Shown: positions 27,752 through 39,078 of the stretch, piece by piece
How positions within the stretch are numbered: position 1 is the stretch's first letter
Layout: every line of letters begins with the position of its first letter
Origin: Lysobacter sp. GX 14042
GTDB taxonomy: Bacteria > Pseudomonadota > Gammaproteobacteria > Xanthomonadales > Xanthomonadaceae
DNA length: 57,991 nucleotides
Direction of reading: 5' to 3'
Assembly: GCF_021390425.1 (NCBI RefSeq)
Contig: NZ_JAJUWY010000011.1
Coordinates: 1-57,991, forward strand
Translations under genes and position numbers: made by a program
The notes under the pieces: model-generated
The model's database searches: none
Told to the model about the DNA's origin: nothing
Seen by the model: only the letters and a program-made list of their open reading frames with translations

Positions 27752-30117
27752 GCCGCTCCCCCCGCCGCCTGTTCGAGCGCCTCGCGGACGGTTTCGGGGG
27801 TGAGCACGATCGGCAGCACCTGCGGCCCGGCACCGCTGGCGGGGTAGACCACGTACAGCGGCACGCCGACCGCGCCGTGGCGCTGCAGGTAGCGGGTCAG
27901 GTCGGGGTCGACATCGGTCCAGTCGCCGACCAGGTAGGCCGCGTCCGCTTTCGCCAGCGCCTGGCGGAAACCGTCGCGCGCGAGCACCGTGCGCTCGTTG
28001 GCCTTGCAGGTCACGCACCAGTCGGCGGTGATGTTGACGAACACCGGCCGCCCCGACTCGCGCAGCTCCGCCAGCCGGGCCTCGGAGAACGGCTCGCTCC
28101 CGGCCGCATCCGGGGCGGCCGCGGTGGCCTGCGGACGTGGCATGACGTGGACCGCATGCAGCGGCCAGCCCATTGCCAGCAGCGCCAGGACCACGGCGGG
28201 CAACCACCGGCGCGGGGCGCCCAGGCGCGACCGGGTCCACGCCCAGGCCGCGAACGCCAGCAGCACCGCCGCCAGCAGCCACAGCCCCACTGCATCGGCG
28301 CCGCGCTGGCGCGCCAGCACCCACACCAGCCAGGCCGCGGTCAGGTACAGCGGGAAGGCCAGCAGTTGCTTGAAGGTGTCCATCCACGCGCCGGGCCGCG
28401 GCAGGCGCCCTGCCAGCGACGGCACCAGGCCGATCAGCAGGAACGGCAGTGCCAGGCCCACGCCCAGCGCCAGGAACACCATGATCGCCAGTGCGGGTGG
28501 GGCGGCGAACGCCCAAGCCAGCGCCGCACCCATGAACGGCGCCGTGCAGGGGGTCGCCACGACCACCGCCAGCACGCCGGTGAAGAAGTCGCCGGCGGGT
28601 CCCGAGCGGGTCGCCAACCCGTGGCCGATGCCGGTCCAGCGGCCGCCCACGTGCCACAGGCCCGACAGGCTCAGGCCCAGGGCGAACATCAGCAGCGCCA
28701 GCAGTGCGACCACCAGGGGCTGCTGCAACTGGAAGCCCCAGCCCAGTGCCAGTCCCGCCTGGCGCAGGCCCAGTGCCAGCGCGCCGAGCGCGGCGAAGGA
28801 GGCCAGCACGCCGGCGGTGTACCAGAGCGCCTGGCGGCGGGCCCCGGCGTGGCTGCCGTCGCCGCTGGCCAGCGACAGTGCCTTGAGCGAGAGCACCGGC
28901 AATACGCAGGGCATGAGGTTGAGGATCAGACCGCCGATCACGGCCAGCAGCAGCACCGCCAGGAGCCCCGGGCCGCCCTCGGCGAGACCGCCACGGACCA
29001 CGCCGGCAGGCGGACGGCTGCGTTCCACGGCGGAACCGGCGCCGGAACCGGCGGCGGGGGTTCCGTCGGCCGCTTTGCCGGCCGCCTCCGGGGACTCCGG
29101 AGCCCCTGCCTCCGCCGTCGCCGCGCCGTCCGCGCCGTCGCCGGCAGGCGGCGGCGCGTCGCCCACGGGCGCGGCCGCTGCCGCCGCCCGCAGCTCCCCG
29201 GCTGGCAGCGAGACTTCCAGGGTCCGGGTCATCGGCGGATAGCAGATGCCGTCGTCCTGGCAGCCCTGCAAGGACACCACCAGCGTGGCCGCGAGCGGGC
29301 CGGGGTGTTCGCGCAGCACCTCCACCGGGACGTCCACCGGCTGCCGGTAGACAGTGGTGTCGCCGAAGAACTCGTCGTTGTGTGCCACCCCGCGCGGCCA
29401 GTCGACCGCGCCGACCGCCAGGCCGTCGCCCGGCAGCTTGAATCCGGTCTGGTCGCGATAGATGTAATAGCCCGGCGCCGGGGCCAGGCGCACCAGCAGG
29501 CCGTTGCCGCCATCGGCGATGGCCTCGACCGAGAACGCCTGCTGCTCCGGCAGCGGGTCATTGCCGCCGCCGAGCAGCCCACCGGTGTTGCCGCCGGGCA
29601 ACGAATTGCTGCCCAGGCCGCCGGACAGCAGCCCTGACAGGCGGCCGCGGGCCCCGCCCGGCAGGGCTACCTCCACCGTGCGGGTCTGTGGCGGATAGCA
29701 GATGCCCAGGTCGGCGCAGCCCTGGTACTTCACCGTCAGCGTCGTGCCCGTGCCCCGTGGCGTGCCGGGCAGGGTGGCCACCAACTGGTCGCGGTAGGTC
29801 TCCACCGGGCCGAAGAACTCGTCCTCGTGGGCAATGCCGTCGGGCAGCCGCAGGGCCCCGGCATCGAATCCCTCCCCGGCCTCCGCCGAGGTGCGGTGCC
29901 GATACAGGTAGTAGCCGTCGGCGATCTCCCAACGCAGCTCGATGGCGCCGGGTCCGGCGGCGCTCGCCTGCAGACGGAACGCCTCGTCGACCGGCAGCAG
30001 GTCGTCCGGGCTCACCGCAGCTGCGGTGGCGGGCAGCAGGAGCAGCGCCGCGCACAGGGCCAGGAGCATGCGGCCGGCGCGGCGGGCACGGCGGTGGATT
30101 TCGGGGGTGCGGATCAT
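27748..30117 (-). CDS. dsbD: Thiol:disulfide interchange protein DsbD with duplicated N-terminal domain
   Basis: Inner-membrane protein of 789 residues that passes electrons from cytoplasmic thioredoxin to periplasmic thiol proteins. After a signal sequence (about residues 17-34) there are two copies of the periplasmic alpha domain instead of the usual one, with cysteine pairs C134/C140 (GCADLGICYPP) and C286/C292 (GCQDDGICYPP), joined by a Gly-rich linker. After an Ala/Pro-rich spacer come the eight-helix membrane domain, with its redox cysteines in LMPCVLPVL and ATPCTAPFMG, and a C-terminal thioredoxin-like gamma domain with ADWCVTCK. It follows cutA, the same order as in E. coli, and overlaps the TlpA-like gene by 4 bp. 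Confidence 0.94.
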   Translation of the reverse strand: MIRTPEIHRRARRAGRMLLALCAALLLLPATAAAVSPDDLLPVDEAFRLQASAAGPGAIELRWEIADGYYLYRHRTSAEAGEGFDAGALRLPDGIAHEDEFFGPVETYRDQLVATLPGTPRGTGTTLTVKYQGCADLGICYPPQTRTVEVALPGGARGRLSGLLSGGLGSNSLPGGNTGGLLGGGNDPLPEQQAFSVEAIADGGNGLLVRLAPAPGYYIYRDQTGFKLPGDGLAVGAVDWPRGVAHNDEFFGDTTVYRQPVDVPVEVLREHPGPLAATLVVSLQGCQDDGICYPPMTRTLEVSLPAGELRAAAAAAPVGDAPPPAGDGADGAATAEAGAPESPEAAGKAADGTPAAGSGAGSAVERSRPPAGVVRGGLAEGGPGLLAVLLLAVIGGLILNLMPCVLPVLSLKALSLASGDGSHAGARRQALWYTAGVLASFAALGALALGLRQAGLALGWGFQLQQPLVVALLALLMFALGLSLSGLWHVGGRWTGIGHGLATRSGPAGDFFTGVLAVVVATPCTAPFMGAALAWAFAAPPALAIMVFLALGVGLALPFLLIGLVPSLAGRLPRPGAWMDTFKQLLAFPLYLTAAWLVWVLARQRGADAVGLWLLAAVLLAFAAWAWTRSRLGAPRRWLPAVVLALLAMGWPLHAVHVMPRPQATAAAPDAAGSEPFSEARLAELRESGRPVFVNITADWCVTCKANERTVLARDGFRQALAKADAAYLVGDWTDVDPDLTRYLQRHGAVGVPLYVVYPASGAGPQVLPIVLTPETVREALEQAAGGAA

Positions 30118-30198
30118 GGATTGCGGTGTCCGGGCAACTGGCGGGCCGACCGATGGTCGCGCGCCGCGATTAAGCAGGCATTAGCCAGGAGCAGACAG

Positions 30199-30525
30199 TC
30201 AAGCCGGGTCCGTCGCGGCGACTTCGGTCCGGACCCAGTCGAGATATCCGCGACTGCCCCCGGCCGGGACGGTCAGCAGTTCGGGCACGTCGTAGGGATG
30301 CAGCTCGTGCACCCTGCGCTCCAGCGCTTCCAGGCGCCCGGAAGTGGTCTTGATCATCAGCAGTTCCTCGGTCGCCTCTTCGACCTGCCCCTGCCAGCGG
30401 TAGCACGAGCGCGTGCCCGGGATCCGGGTGACGCAGGCGGCCAGGCGCGTTTCGACCAGGTCGCGGGCCAGGCCCGCGGCGCTGTCGGCGTCAGGGCAGG
30501 TGCAATAGACGATGACGACGCTCAT
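30199..30525 (-). CDS. cutA: Divalent-cation tolerance protein CutA
   Basis: A 108-residue trimeric protein of the CutA1 family, structurally like PII signalling proteins; originally linked to copper tolerance, actual function unclear. Signature segments are VYCTCPD near the start, LVETRLAACVTRIPGTRSCYRWQG in the middle and HPYDVPELLTVP near residue 75. It lies 81 bp upstream of dsbD on the same strand, as in E. coli, so probably in one operon. Confidence 0.95.
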   Translation of the reverse strand: MSVVIVYCTCPDADSAAGLARDLVETRLAACVTRIPGTRSCYRWQGQVEEATEELLMIKTTSGRLEALERRVHELHPYDVPELLTVPAGGSRGYLDWVRTEVAATDPA

Positions 30526-30606
30526 GCCGCGATTGTATCGCCGGAAGTCAATGCGGCCGGGTCACAGAAAAGTGCAATGTTGACGCAGTGTGTCCATAAT
30601 CGCCGC

Positions 30607-30733
30607 AGGCTGACAGGATGTCGGTTTGCCAAGGGGGGTGGATTCAGGGGAGAGGCGCCGGATCGCGCCGAGCTTGGAAGCCGGTCCCGAATACCAGAAG
30701 GGGTGCGTTCCGCAGGGAGCGCACCCCTTTTTT
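30607..30733 (+). ncRNA. Candidate small RNA upstream of groES
   Basis: A strong intrinsic terminator at 30698-30733 on the + strand has no protein gene upstream of it on that strand, because cutA reads away from it. A -10-like CATAAT (30595-30600) would place a start near 30607 and give a transcript of about 125 nt. No coding frame with credible features lies within. I do not recognise the RNA family; the start is an estimate, and no good -35 partner was found. Confidence 0.4.
30698..30733 (+). terminator. Intrinsic terminator without an upstream gene
   Basis: Arms AAGGGGTGCG and CGCACCCCTT plus a further inner stem (TCC/GGA) form a long hairpin, followed by six T residues (30728-30733). 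Opposite-strand read-through would lack the T tract, so it serves + strand transcripts. It ends before the groES heat-shock promoter. Confidence 0.85.
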
Positions 30734-30776
30734 GCCTGTGCACCCGCCGGTACCGCGCTTCATTTGCCGCCTGCCC

Positions 30777-30802
30777 CTTGAAAGCCACCCGGCCCGCCCC
30801 AT
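30777..30802 (+). promoter_or_regulatory. Sigma-32-type heat-shock promoter of groESL
   Basis: CTTGAA (30777-30782) preceded by CCC, then 14 nt, then CCCCAT (30797-30802): a full match to both core hexamers of the sigma-32 consensus. The start of transcription would be near 30809, leaving a leader of about 95 nt before groES. No CIRCE element was seen, so RpoH control, not HrcA, is expected. Confidence 0.8.
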
Positions 30803-30904
30803 CTGGGGTTCAGTCCCGGTCTCCGGGCACGCGGCGGGGTCACTGCCCCGGCGCGGAAACCACACAACGTTCCAACCACATCAGTCCATTTGCGAGGCTA
30901 TGCA

Positions 30905-31192
30905 ATGAACATCAAGCCGCTCTACGACCGCGTGGTCATCAAGCGCATGGAAGAAGAAAAGATGTCCGCCGGCGGCATCGTCATCCCGGACTCGGCTACC
31001 GAGAAGCCGATCCGCGGCGAAGTCGTGGCCGTGGGCGAGGGCAAGGCGCTGGACAACGGCAGCCTGCGCGCACCGAAGGTGAAGGTCGGCGACAAGGTGC
31101 TGTTCGGCAAGTACAGCGGCACCGAGGTCAAGCTCGACGGCGTCGACTACCTGGTGGTCAAGGAAGACGACATCTTCGCGACCCTGGGCTGA
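30905..31192 (+). CDS. groES: Co-chaperonin GroES
   Basis: Seven-fold ring lid of the GroEL chaperonin, 95 residues. It has the typical start [18 protein letters not shown], the mobile loop ([19 protein letters not shown]) and the end [11 protein letters not shown]. The ATG at 30905 follows a GAGG ribosome site; a start at 30890 would add five unconserved residues. groEL follows after 56 bp, giving the universal groESL operon under the sigma-32-type promoter. Confidence 0.98.
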   Translation: MNIKPLYDRVVIKRMEEEKMSAGGIVIPDSATEKPIRGEVVAVGEGKALDNGSLRAPKVKVGDKVLFGKYSGTEVKLDGVDYLVVKEDDIFATLG

Positions 31193-31212
31193 GCGGCCCG
31201 CCGCACCCCTGA

Positions 31213-32889
<1,677 letters not shown>

Positions 32890-32926
32890 GCCCGCCGCAC
32901 AGCCCGCACTGGGCCGCTCCACCAAG

Positions 32927-32954
32927 GAAGACCCCGCCAGATGGCGGGGTCTTC
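32927..32954 (+). terminator. Terminator-like hairpin after groEL
   Basis: A perfect stem of 12 bp (arms GAAGACCCCGCC and GGCGGGGTCTTC, loop AGAT), then a short T-rich run. It lies between groEL and a convergent transporter gene and could end both messages. Confidence 0.75.
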
Positions 32955-32982
32955 TGCTTTCCGGACCGTACGATGGGCCCTG

Positions 32983-34284
32983 CTACGCCCCCGGCTTCCC
33001 CCGCGACTCCTCCGGGTCTTCCCCGTCGGGCGGCGGATAGTCCACCTCCGGGTCCTTCCGCAGCACCGCATCCACCTCCGCCAGCACCGCCTCGCGCAGC
33101 TCCGCGTCCGGCAGGTTGGACTCGCGGGTGATTCGGCGGACCTCGGTGGCGTGTTCGGGGCTGAATTCGCGGGCCGGGTCCAGGTGGCGCATGGCCAACC
33201 GGTGAAGGCGCCTGCGACGGGCGATCTCCGCACCGATCCGCCGCCGCCTGCGCATCCAGCCCACCGCCATGACCACGATCAGCACCAGGCCCAGGTAGCC
33301 CAGCGCCGGGTATACATAGGACACCAGGTCGCGGAAGCCGACGAAGCTCAGGGCGAAGCCGACCAGCACGGACGCGATGTAGACGATGCGGAAGCGCTCG
33401 GGCCGGTCCCGGGTCAGGCGCTTGCCCAGGGCATAGAACATGCCCAATGCGGTGTTGAAGATCATCCCGAAGATCACCACCGACATCGCGGCACCGAGCC
33501 AGGGGTGGACCGCGTTGACCAGGGCCAGCATCGGCAGTTCGTCGCTGCCGACGATGTCGACCTGGAGGTACAGCGCGACCACCGCCAGCAACAGCAGCAC
33601 GAGGTACATGACGCCGCCGATCAGCCCACCCAGCCCGGCGGCCCGGGTGTCGAGCATGCTGCCGCCGATGACGATGGTCATCGACACCGCGGTGATCGCG
33701 CACAGGCCGACATAGTTCAGCGCGGCCACCCACCAGTTCGGCAGGCTGGTCTGCACCTCCCCGGTAGCCAGGTTGAGCGCGGCGATGTCGTAGTCGGAGG
33801 TGAGCAGCATCCAGGCGGAGACGCCGACCATGAAGAGGATGATAAACGGGGTGATCGCACCGATGATGGTCGAGACGCGCTGGACGTCGGCCATGCCGGC
33901 CACCAGCACCGCCAACAGGGTCAATCCGGCGCCGATCCACACCGGCCAGTCGAACTGCTGGGCCATGTTGGAGCCCCCGCCGGCGAACATGACGAAGCCG
34001 ATCGAGAACAGCGTGACGATGGTGGTGGCGTCCAGGAACCAGGCCACCCAGGGGTTCGACACCCGCCGGAAGACCACCGTGTGTTCCTTCGCCATCAGGT
34101 AGCTGCCCAGCTGCAGTGCGGCGATGCCGCTGATGATCATCAGCACCGACGCGATCAGCGCTCCCACGATGCCCCGGGTCCCGAAGGCCACGAAGAACTG
34201 CAGCATCTCCTGGCCGGACGCGAATCCGGCCCCGACGATCAGGCCGATGAAGGCCATCCCGATGCCCAGTGCGCGTTTGAACAC
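32983..34284 (-). CDS. YkvI-like integral membrane transporter
   Basis: A 433-residue protein with about ten membrane helices followed by a cytoplasmic tail of some 110 residues rich in Arg and Glu. The N-terminal FIGLIVGAGFASGQEMLQFF is the characteristic helix-break-helix seen in the YkvI family, distant relatives of amino-acid transporters. The GTG at 34284 has GAGG in front and gives the family start; a longer frame up to 34374 has no similarity. The charged C-terminal tail (HATEVRRITRESNLPDAEL) is longer than I would expect and may be regulatory. Substrate unknown. It converges on groEL. Confidence 0.8.
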   Translation of the reverse strand: MFKRALGIGMAFIGLIVGAGFASGQEMLQFFVAFGTRGIVGALIASVLMIISGIAALQLGSYLMAKEHTVVFRRVSNPWVAWFLDATTIVTLFSIGFVMFAGGGSNMAQQFDWPVWIGAGLTLLAVLVAGMADVQRVSTIIGAITPFIILFMVGVSAWMLLTSDYDIAALNLATGEVQTSLPNWWVAALNYVGLCAITAVSMTIVIGGSMLDTRAAGLGGLIGGVMYLVLLLLAVVALYLQVDIVGSDELPMLALVNAVHPWLGAAMSVVIFGMIFNTALGMFYALGKRLTRDRPERFRIVYIASVLVGFALSFVGFRDLVSYVYPALGYLGLVLIVVMAVGWMRRRRRIGAEIARRRRLHRLAMRHLDPAREFSPEHATEVRRITRESNLPDAELREAVLAEVDAVLRKDPEVDYPPPDGEDPEESRGKPGA

Positions 34285-34403
34285 GTGGCGGTCCTCAAGG
34301 TGCCTGGCGAGGCAGTGCGCAGAGGATGCGGGTCCCGGCGACATGGGCCGGTGTAGACGTCCCCTGCAGGACAAAGGCCCGCCTTGCGACCACGCCGGCT
34401 AAT

Positions 34404-34536
34404 TGCTGATACGCCCGGTTCTCTTTTGCACTGCAGCGTGCAACTCCGCTAACACTTCGTTCACGATCGGTCCCGCATCCCGACGTGGGGGAGGGAGCAG
34501 GCCCGCTTACCGGTTTCGACCGGAAGCGGGCTTTTT
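34404..34536 (+). ncRNA. Candidate small RNA or leader ahead of glnE
   Basis: The 301-bp gap between the YkvI-like gene (reading left) and glnE (reading right) holds no convincing protein gene but carries an intrinsic terminator at 34501 and an upstream small hairpin (TTGCAC and GTGCAA, about 34426-34443). A transcript ending here would be a free-standing small RNA, or an attenuated glnE leader. The start position is a guess and no clear promoter was found. Confidence 0.3.
34501..34536 (+). terminator. Intrinsic terminator 50 bp before glnE
   Basis: Outer stem GCCCGCTT/AAGCGGGC, inner stem CCGG/CCGG, followed by TTTTT (34532-34536). It is directed along the + strand, where no coding gene precedes it. 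Confidence 0.85.
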
Positions 34537-34585
34537 ACTTTCCGCCGCCCGGCCTTGGCCGACCGCCGTGCGATGATCCGGGCCG

Positions 34586-37423
34586 ATGAGCCTCGCGTCG
34601 CCCGAACCGTCCCTGGACCCGCTGGTTGAACGTGGTCTGGCTCGCCTGTCCGCCGCGAGCGGCGGGCCCGTGGACGATCCGCGCGTGCGCCGCGTGCTGG
34701 CCGCCAGCGATTTCGTGCTCGATACCCTGGTCCGGCAGCCCGGGCTGCTGCGGCAGTTGCTGGTCGATGATGGCGCGCGGCCCTTGCCGGTGCCGGTCCT
34801 CGGCCTGGACGGCGCCGACGGGTGGCCGGCGCTGCTGCGCCGCTATCGCAGCGCCGAATCGGCCCGGTTGGCCTGGCGCGACATCAATGGCCTGGATGGC
34901 ATTGCCGACACCCTCGCCGGGAGCACCGCGCTGGCCGAGCAGTGCCTGCAGATTGCGCTGGCCGCCTGCGAGCACGACTTCGCCGGCCGCCATGGGGTGC
35001 TGCGCGCGACCGACGGCACGCCGCGGCGGCTGATCGTGTTCGCCCTGGGCAAGCTGGGCGGCGGGGAGCTCAACTTCAGCTCCGACGTCGACCTGGTCTA
35101 CGGCTACGACTCCGACGGACTCGCCGCGGCCAGCGACGGGCCACGCCCGCTCGCGCCGGAGCCGTACTTCTCGCGGCTGGGCCAGCAGTTGGCGCGCCTG
35201 TTGGGCGAGCACACCGCCGAGGGTTTCTGCCACCGGGTCGACCTGCGCCTGCGCCCCTACGGCAGTGCCGGGCGCAGCGCCTGGTCGCTGGCGGCGATGG
35301 AGCTGTATTTCCAGCAGGAAGGCCGCGACTGGGAGCGCTACGCCTGGCAAAAGGCACGGCCGGTCGCCGGTGACACCGCCGCCGGCGAGGCCTTCCTCGC
35401 GGCCCTGCGGCCTTTCGTCTACCGCCGCTACCTGGACTTCGGCGCGCTGGAGGGACTGCGCGACATGAAGGCGGCGGTGAGCGCCGAGGTCGCCCGGCGT
35501 GACCTGGCGGATGACATCAAGCGCGGGCCGGGCGGGATCCGCGAGATCGAGTTCCTGGTCCAGGCGCTGCAGCTGATCCGCGGCGGCCGCGAACCGGCAT
35601 TGCGCCGGCGTGGCCTGCTGCCGGCGTTGCAGGCACTGCTGCAGGCGCATCACATCGAACCGGAAGCCGCCGGGGTCCTTGGCGCTGCCTACCGCTTCCT
35701 GCGGCGGCTGGAGAACCGCCTGCAGATGCTGCGCGACGACCAGGTGCACGCATTGCCGGAGGACCCGCTCGACCGCCTGCGCATCGCCCGTGGCCTGGAC
35801 TTTGCCGACTGGCGGGAACTGCTTGGCGCACTGGAGCACCACCGCGCGGCGGTATCCGCCGAATTCGACGCCCTGCTGGGCGGGCGCGGCCAGTCCAGGG
35901 CACCGGCGGCGCTGGCGGTGTACTGGCGCGCGCTGCCCGATGCGGGTGAGCCGGATGAGCTGGCGTCCGCCGGTTTCGACGAGCCGCGGGTGGCCGACGC
36001 GCTGCTGCGCGACTTCGCCCGCGGCCCGGGGGTGCGGGGCCTGTCGGATGCGAGCCGGGCGCGGCTGGACCGGATCCTGCCGGCGCTGCTGCAGGGCGCG
36101 GCGGACTCCGGCCAAGGCACGCTGGCCCTGCGCCGGCTGCTGGCGATGCTGCAGAACATCCTGCGCCGCAGCGCCTACCTGGCCTTGCTGGACGAGCAGC
36201 CCGACGCGCTGGAGCGGGTGCTCGATGTGGTTTCGCACAGCGCCCTGCTGGCCGAGCGGCTGGCCGCCCATCCGCTGCTGCTGGACGAGCTGCTCGACAC
36301 CCGGGTGTCCGGGCCGATGCCGGGGCGCGGGGAAGTGCTGGATGCCTGCGCGCGCGCCGGTGCCGCGGCGGGCAACGATGTCGAAACCGTGCTCAATGCG
36401 CTCAACGAGGTCCGCCAGGCGCTGGGCTTCCGCATCGCCATGGCACTGCGCGACGGGCGCCAGGGTCCGGTGGAAAGCGCCCGGCAGCTGGCCTGGCTGG
36501 CCGACGGGGTCGTAGCGCGGGTGCTGGCATTGGCCTGGCGCGAGATGGCGACGGCACACGGCGCGGTGTCGCAGGCACGCTTCGCCGTGCTCGGCTACGG
36601 CAGCCTGGGGGCCGGCGAGCTCGGCTTCGGTTCCGACCTGGACCTGGTGTTTCTGTACGACGCGCCGGCCGGCGCTGCATCCGATGGCGCGCGGCCGCTG
36701 GAGGCGCAGCGCTGGTTCGCCCGGCTGGCACAGAAACTGGTGGCCCTGCTGGGCGCGACATCCGCGGCCGGCCACCTCTACGAGGTCGACGTGCGGCTGC
36801 GGCCGGATGGGGCCAAGGGCCTGCTGGTGTCCACGCTGGCCCGTTACCGCGATTACCAGCTCGCCCGCGCCTGGACCTGGGAGCACCAGGCGCTGGTGCG
36901 TGCCCGCTGCATCGCCGGCGATCCCTCGCTGTGCGCCGATTTCGAGCAGGTCCGGGCCGAGGTCCTGTCGCGCCCGCGCACACCGCAGAGCGTCGCCGCC
37001 GAGGTCGGGGCGATGCGCGAGCGCATGCGTGCCGAACTCGACCGCAGTGGCCGCGGCGACTCGCCCCCGGCCCGCTTCGACCTCAAGCACGGCCGCGGCG
37101 GGCTGGTGGACCTGGAATTCATGTTGCAGGCCCGGGTACTGGCCCATGCCGCGCGCCATGGCGCGCTGTTGCGGCCGCGCGACAGCACCGGGCTGATGGA
37201 GGCCTGCCTCGCGGCCGGGGTGCTCGATGCCCACACCGGAGCGGCCTTGCGCCAAGCACATGCCACCCTGTTGCGCCGCGCCCTGGAGTGCTCGCTGGAC
37301 CGGAGGAGCCGGGTGCTAGTAGTGCCCGATGCCGCCTTGGTCGCGGCCCGTGCGGTCGTGCTCAGCGCCGCAGCCGTTGCTCCACCTCCGCCGCCACCCG
37401 CGCGGTCTCCCGCAATGGAGTGA
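34586..37423 (+). CDS. glnE: Bifunctional glutamine synthetase adenylyltransferase/deadenylase GlnE
   Basis: A 945-residue enzyme with two nucleotidyltransferase domains that remove and add AMP on glutamine synthetase in response to PII. The first (de-adenylylating) site is [12 protein letters not shown] at about 160-171, with D167 and D169. The second (adenylylating) site is [12 protein letters not shown] at about residue 678. A helical regulatory linker separates them, and each domain is followed by a conserved block ([13 protein letters not shown] and [13 protein letters not shown]). Its last 62 bp overlap the 3' end of the gene on the other strand. There is a terminator shortly before the start, so expression may be attenuated. 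Confidence 0.96.
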   Translation: MSLASPEPSLDPLVERGLARLSAASGGPVDDPRVRRVLAASDFVLDTLVRQPGLLRQLLVDDGARPLPVPVLGLDGADGWPALLRRYRSAESARLAWRDINGLDGIADTLAGSTALAEQCLQIALAACEHDFAGRHGVLRATDGTPRRLIVFALGKLGGGELNFSSDVDLVYGYDSDGLAAASDGPRPLAPEPYFSRLGQQLARLLGEHTAEGFCHRVDLRLRPYGSAGRSAWSLAAMELYFQQEGRDWERYAWQKARPVAGDTAAGEAFLAALRPFVYRRYLDFGALEGLRDMKAAVSAEVARRDLADDIKRGPGGIREIEFLVQALQLIRGGREPALRRRGLLPALQALLQAHHIEPEAAGVLGAAYRFLRRLENRLQMLRDDQVHALPEDPLDRLRIARGLDFADWRELLGALEHHRAAVSAEFDALLGGRGQSRAPAALAVYWRALPDAGEPDELASAGFDEPRVADALLRDFARGPGVRGLSDASRARLDRILPALLQGAADSGQGTLALRRLLAMLQNILRRSAYLALLDEQPDALERVLDVVSHSALLAERLAAHPLLLDELLDTRVSGPMPGRGEVLDACARAGAAAGNDVETVLNALNEVRQALGFRIAMALRDGRQGPVESARQLAWLADGVVARVLALAWREMATAHGAVSQARFAVLGYGSLGAGELGFGSDLDLVFLYDAPAGAASDGARPLEAQRWFARLAQKLVALLGATSAAGHLYEVDVRLRPDGAKGLLVSTLARYRDYQLARAWTWEHQALVRARCIAGDPSLCADFEQVRAEVLSRPRTPQSVAAEVGAMRERMRAELDRSGRGDSPPARFDLKHGRGGLVDLEFMLQARVLAHAARHGALLRPRDSTGLMEACLAAGVLDAHTGAALRQAHATLLRRALECSLDRRSRVLVVPDAALVAARAVVLSAAAVAPPPPPPARSPAME

Positions 37424-38309
37424 CCGGATAGCCATCCATCCGCTCGCCCAACAGCCGCGCACGGCCGCCGCCGAGCAGGCTGTCGATGAAGCGCCGCGGG
37501 CGCCCGCTCACCCGCTCGGCGCCGGCGATGTGGACCGGGACGGCGGTGGCGGCGGCTTCCGAGAGCATGTTCACCGAGTCACCGGTGCAGACGATGCGGT
37601 CGGCGTGGGCGAGCAGCCCGGGATAGGGGTTGCCGCCGTCCTGTGGGCCGGTCCAGACCAGGCTCTCGTAGCCTGCCAGGCGCTTTCGCAGTTCATTGGC
37701 GAAGCCCGCGGGGGTGCGCCGGGAAGTGCTCGCCAGCAGGCTCCCGCCCTCCAGCTTCAGCTGGCGCAGCAGCACGTCGAGGGTGGCGTGCAGGAAGCCC
37801 TCGTCCAGGCGTGCATGGCCACTGTTGCCGCCCAGCAGCAGGGTGGTGCGGGGCCGGGGCAGGGTGGCCAGCGCGGTGTAGTGTTCGCGCGCCTGCATCA
37901 GCCACGCCGCGTCCACCGGGTGCAGGCTGCCCAGCAGGCGGACCACGTTCGGCCCGTCCAGCCCGTCATGCTCCGGCGCCACCACCAGGTCCCAGTGCCG
38001 GGGGTCCAGGCGCGGGTCGAGGATCTGGACCACGCGTGAGCCCCGGATGCGCAGCAGGCGGGTGGCCAGGGCGGACTGGCGGCCGCAGCCGATCGCCAGG
38101 TCCGGAGGCGCGGACAGCGCATCGGCGAAGCCGTGGCCGAAGGCGCCGGCGGCACCGGGCAGTCGCCGCGGGGCGACCCAGCGCCACGGCGCCCGGGATT
38201 TCAGCGTCCAGTCGCGGATCGGACGCGAGAGCGCGGCGGCCAGCGCGTGCGCCTGGCGCACATTCCCCGCATTGCCATCAGTAATGGTCCAAACGGCGGA
38301 AGTCGGCAT
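37362..38309 (-). CDS. Mitochondrial-fission ELM1-like protein (putative GT-B fold)
   Basis: A 315-residue protein of the ELM1 family, named from a plant fission protein but widespread in proteobacteria, often near lipopolysaccharide genes. Visible blocks: [18 protein letters not shown] near the N-terminus, [30 protein letters not shown], and [22 protein letters not shown], which looks like the donor-side helix of a GT-B glycosyltransferase. No transmembrane segment. Function unknown; glycosyl transfer is inferred from fold-like features. It overlaps glnE tail to tail by 62 bp and is divergent from the nitroreductase gene. Confidence 0.85.
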   Translation of the reverse strand: MPTSAVWTITDGNAGNVRQAHALAAALSRPIRDWTLKSRAPWRWVAPRRLPGAAGAFGHGFADALSAPPDLAIGCGRQSALATRLLRIRGSRVVQILDPRLDPRHWDLVVAPEHDGLDGPNVVRLLGSLHPVDAAWLMQAREHYTALATLPRPRTTLLLGGNSGHARLDEGFLHATLDVLLRQLKLEGGSLLASTSRRTPAGFANELRKRLAGYESLVWTGPQDGGNPYPGLLAHADRIVCTGDSVNMLSEAAATAVPVHIAGAERVSGRPRRFIDSLLGGGRARLLGERMDGYPVTPLRETARVAAEVEQRLRR

Positions 38310-38430
38310 CTATTGTTCCATATGAGTGGTTAATACGTTCCGGGACACCCCCTTTGCGCCCGTCATTGCGACCCTACACTTGTCCACCTCGCCGCGGCAC
38401 GACGCGGCCGCCAACCGGAGACCAGACCCG

Positions 38431-39027
38431 ATGAACCCGCAAGACGCCCTGGGCGCCTCGTCCCTCGACCAGCTGTTCCGCACCGCCCGCACCCACAACG
38501 TACTGGGAGGGGAGATCGGCGAGCAGACCCTGCGGGACCTCTACGACCTGCTCAAGTGGGGCCCGACCAGCGCCAACATGGGGCCGGCGCGCTTCGTATT
38601 CGTGCGCTCGGCCGAGGCCAAGGCCCGGCTGGAGCCGGCGCTGAGCGAAGGCAACCGCGAAAAGACCATGAAGGCCCCGGTCACCGTGATCGTCGGCCAC
38701 GACCTGGACTTCGCCGAAAAGCTCCCGTTCCTGTTCCCGCACACCGATGCCAAGTCCTGGTTCGCCGGCGCCGACGATGCCGCGCTGGACCGCATCGGCC
38801 TGCAGAACGCCGCGATGCAGGGCGCCTACCTGATCCTCGCGGCCCGCGCGCTGGGCCTGGACACCGGTCCCATGGTCGGTTTCGACCATGCCAGGGTCGA
38901 TGCCGAGTTCTTTCCCGGTACCCGCATCCGCTCCAATCTGCTGGTCAACCTGGGCCAGGGCGATGCCGGCGCCCTGTTCCCGCGCTCGCCGCGACTGCCC
39001 TTTGACGAGGCCGCGCGGATCCTCTGA
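38431..39027 (+). CDS. Nitroreductase-family protein (malonic semialdehyde reductase RutE-like)
   Basis: A flavin-dependent reductase of 198 residues resembling RutE (YdfG-independent malonic semialdehyde reductase) and related HadB/RutE nitroreductases. The N-terminal [12 protein letters not shown], the FMN-contact segment [17 protein letters not shown], and the late [15 protein letters not shown] are typical. The ATG at 38431 has GGAG in front; an earlier start at 38326 would add 35 unconserved residues. No other rut gene is adjacent, so a role in pyrimidine catabolism is not supported by context. Confidence 0.85.
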   Translation: MNPQDALGASSLDQLFRTARTHNVLGGEIGEQTLRDLYDLLKWGPTSANMGPARFVFVRSAEAKARLEPALSEGNREKTMKAPVTVIVGHDLDFAEKLPFLFPHTDAKSWFAGADDAALDRIGLQNAAMQGAYLILAARALGLDTGPMVGFDHARVDAEFFPGTRIRSNLLVNLGQGDAGALFPRSPRLPFDEAARIL

Positions 39028-39078
39028 CTGCGTGATCCCGGGTGCGCTTCGCTTACCCGGGAACCAAGGAGAAACACG

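Noticed and set aside
30580..30600. TTGACG with CATAAT as one sigma-70 promoter
   Set aside because: The boxes are only 9 nt apart, far below the needed 16-18 nt. Only the -10 box is kept as weak support for the small RNA.
30526..30904. CIRCE element before groES
   Set aside because: No TTAGCACTC/GAGTGCTAA-type inverted repeat is present.
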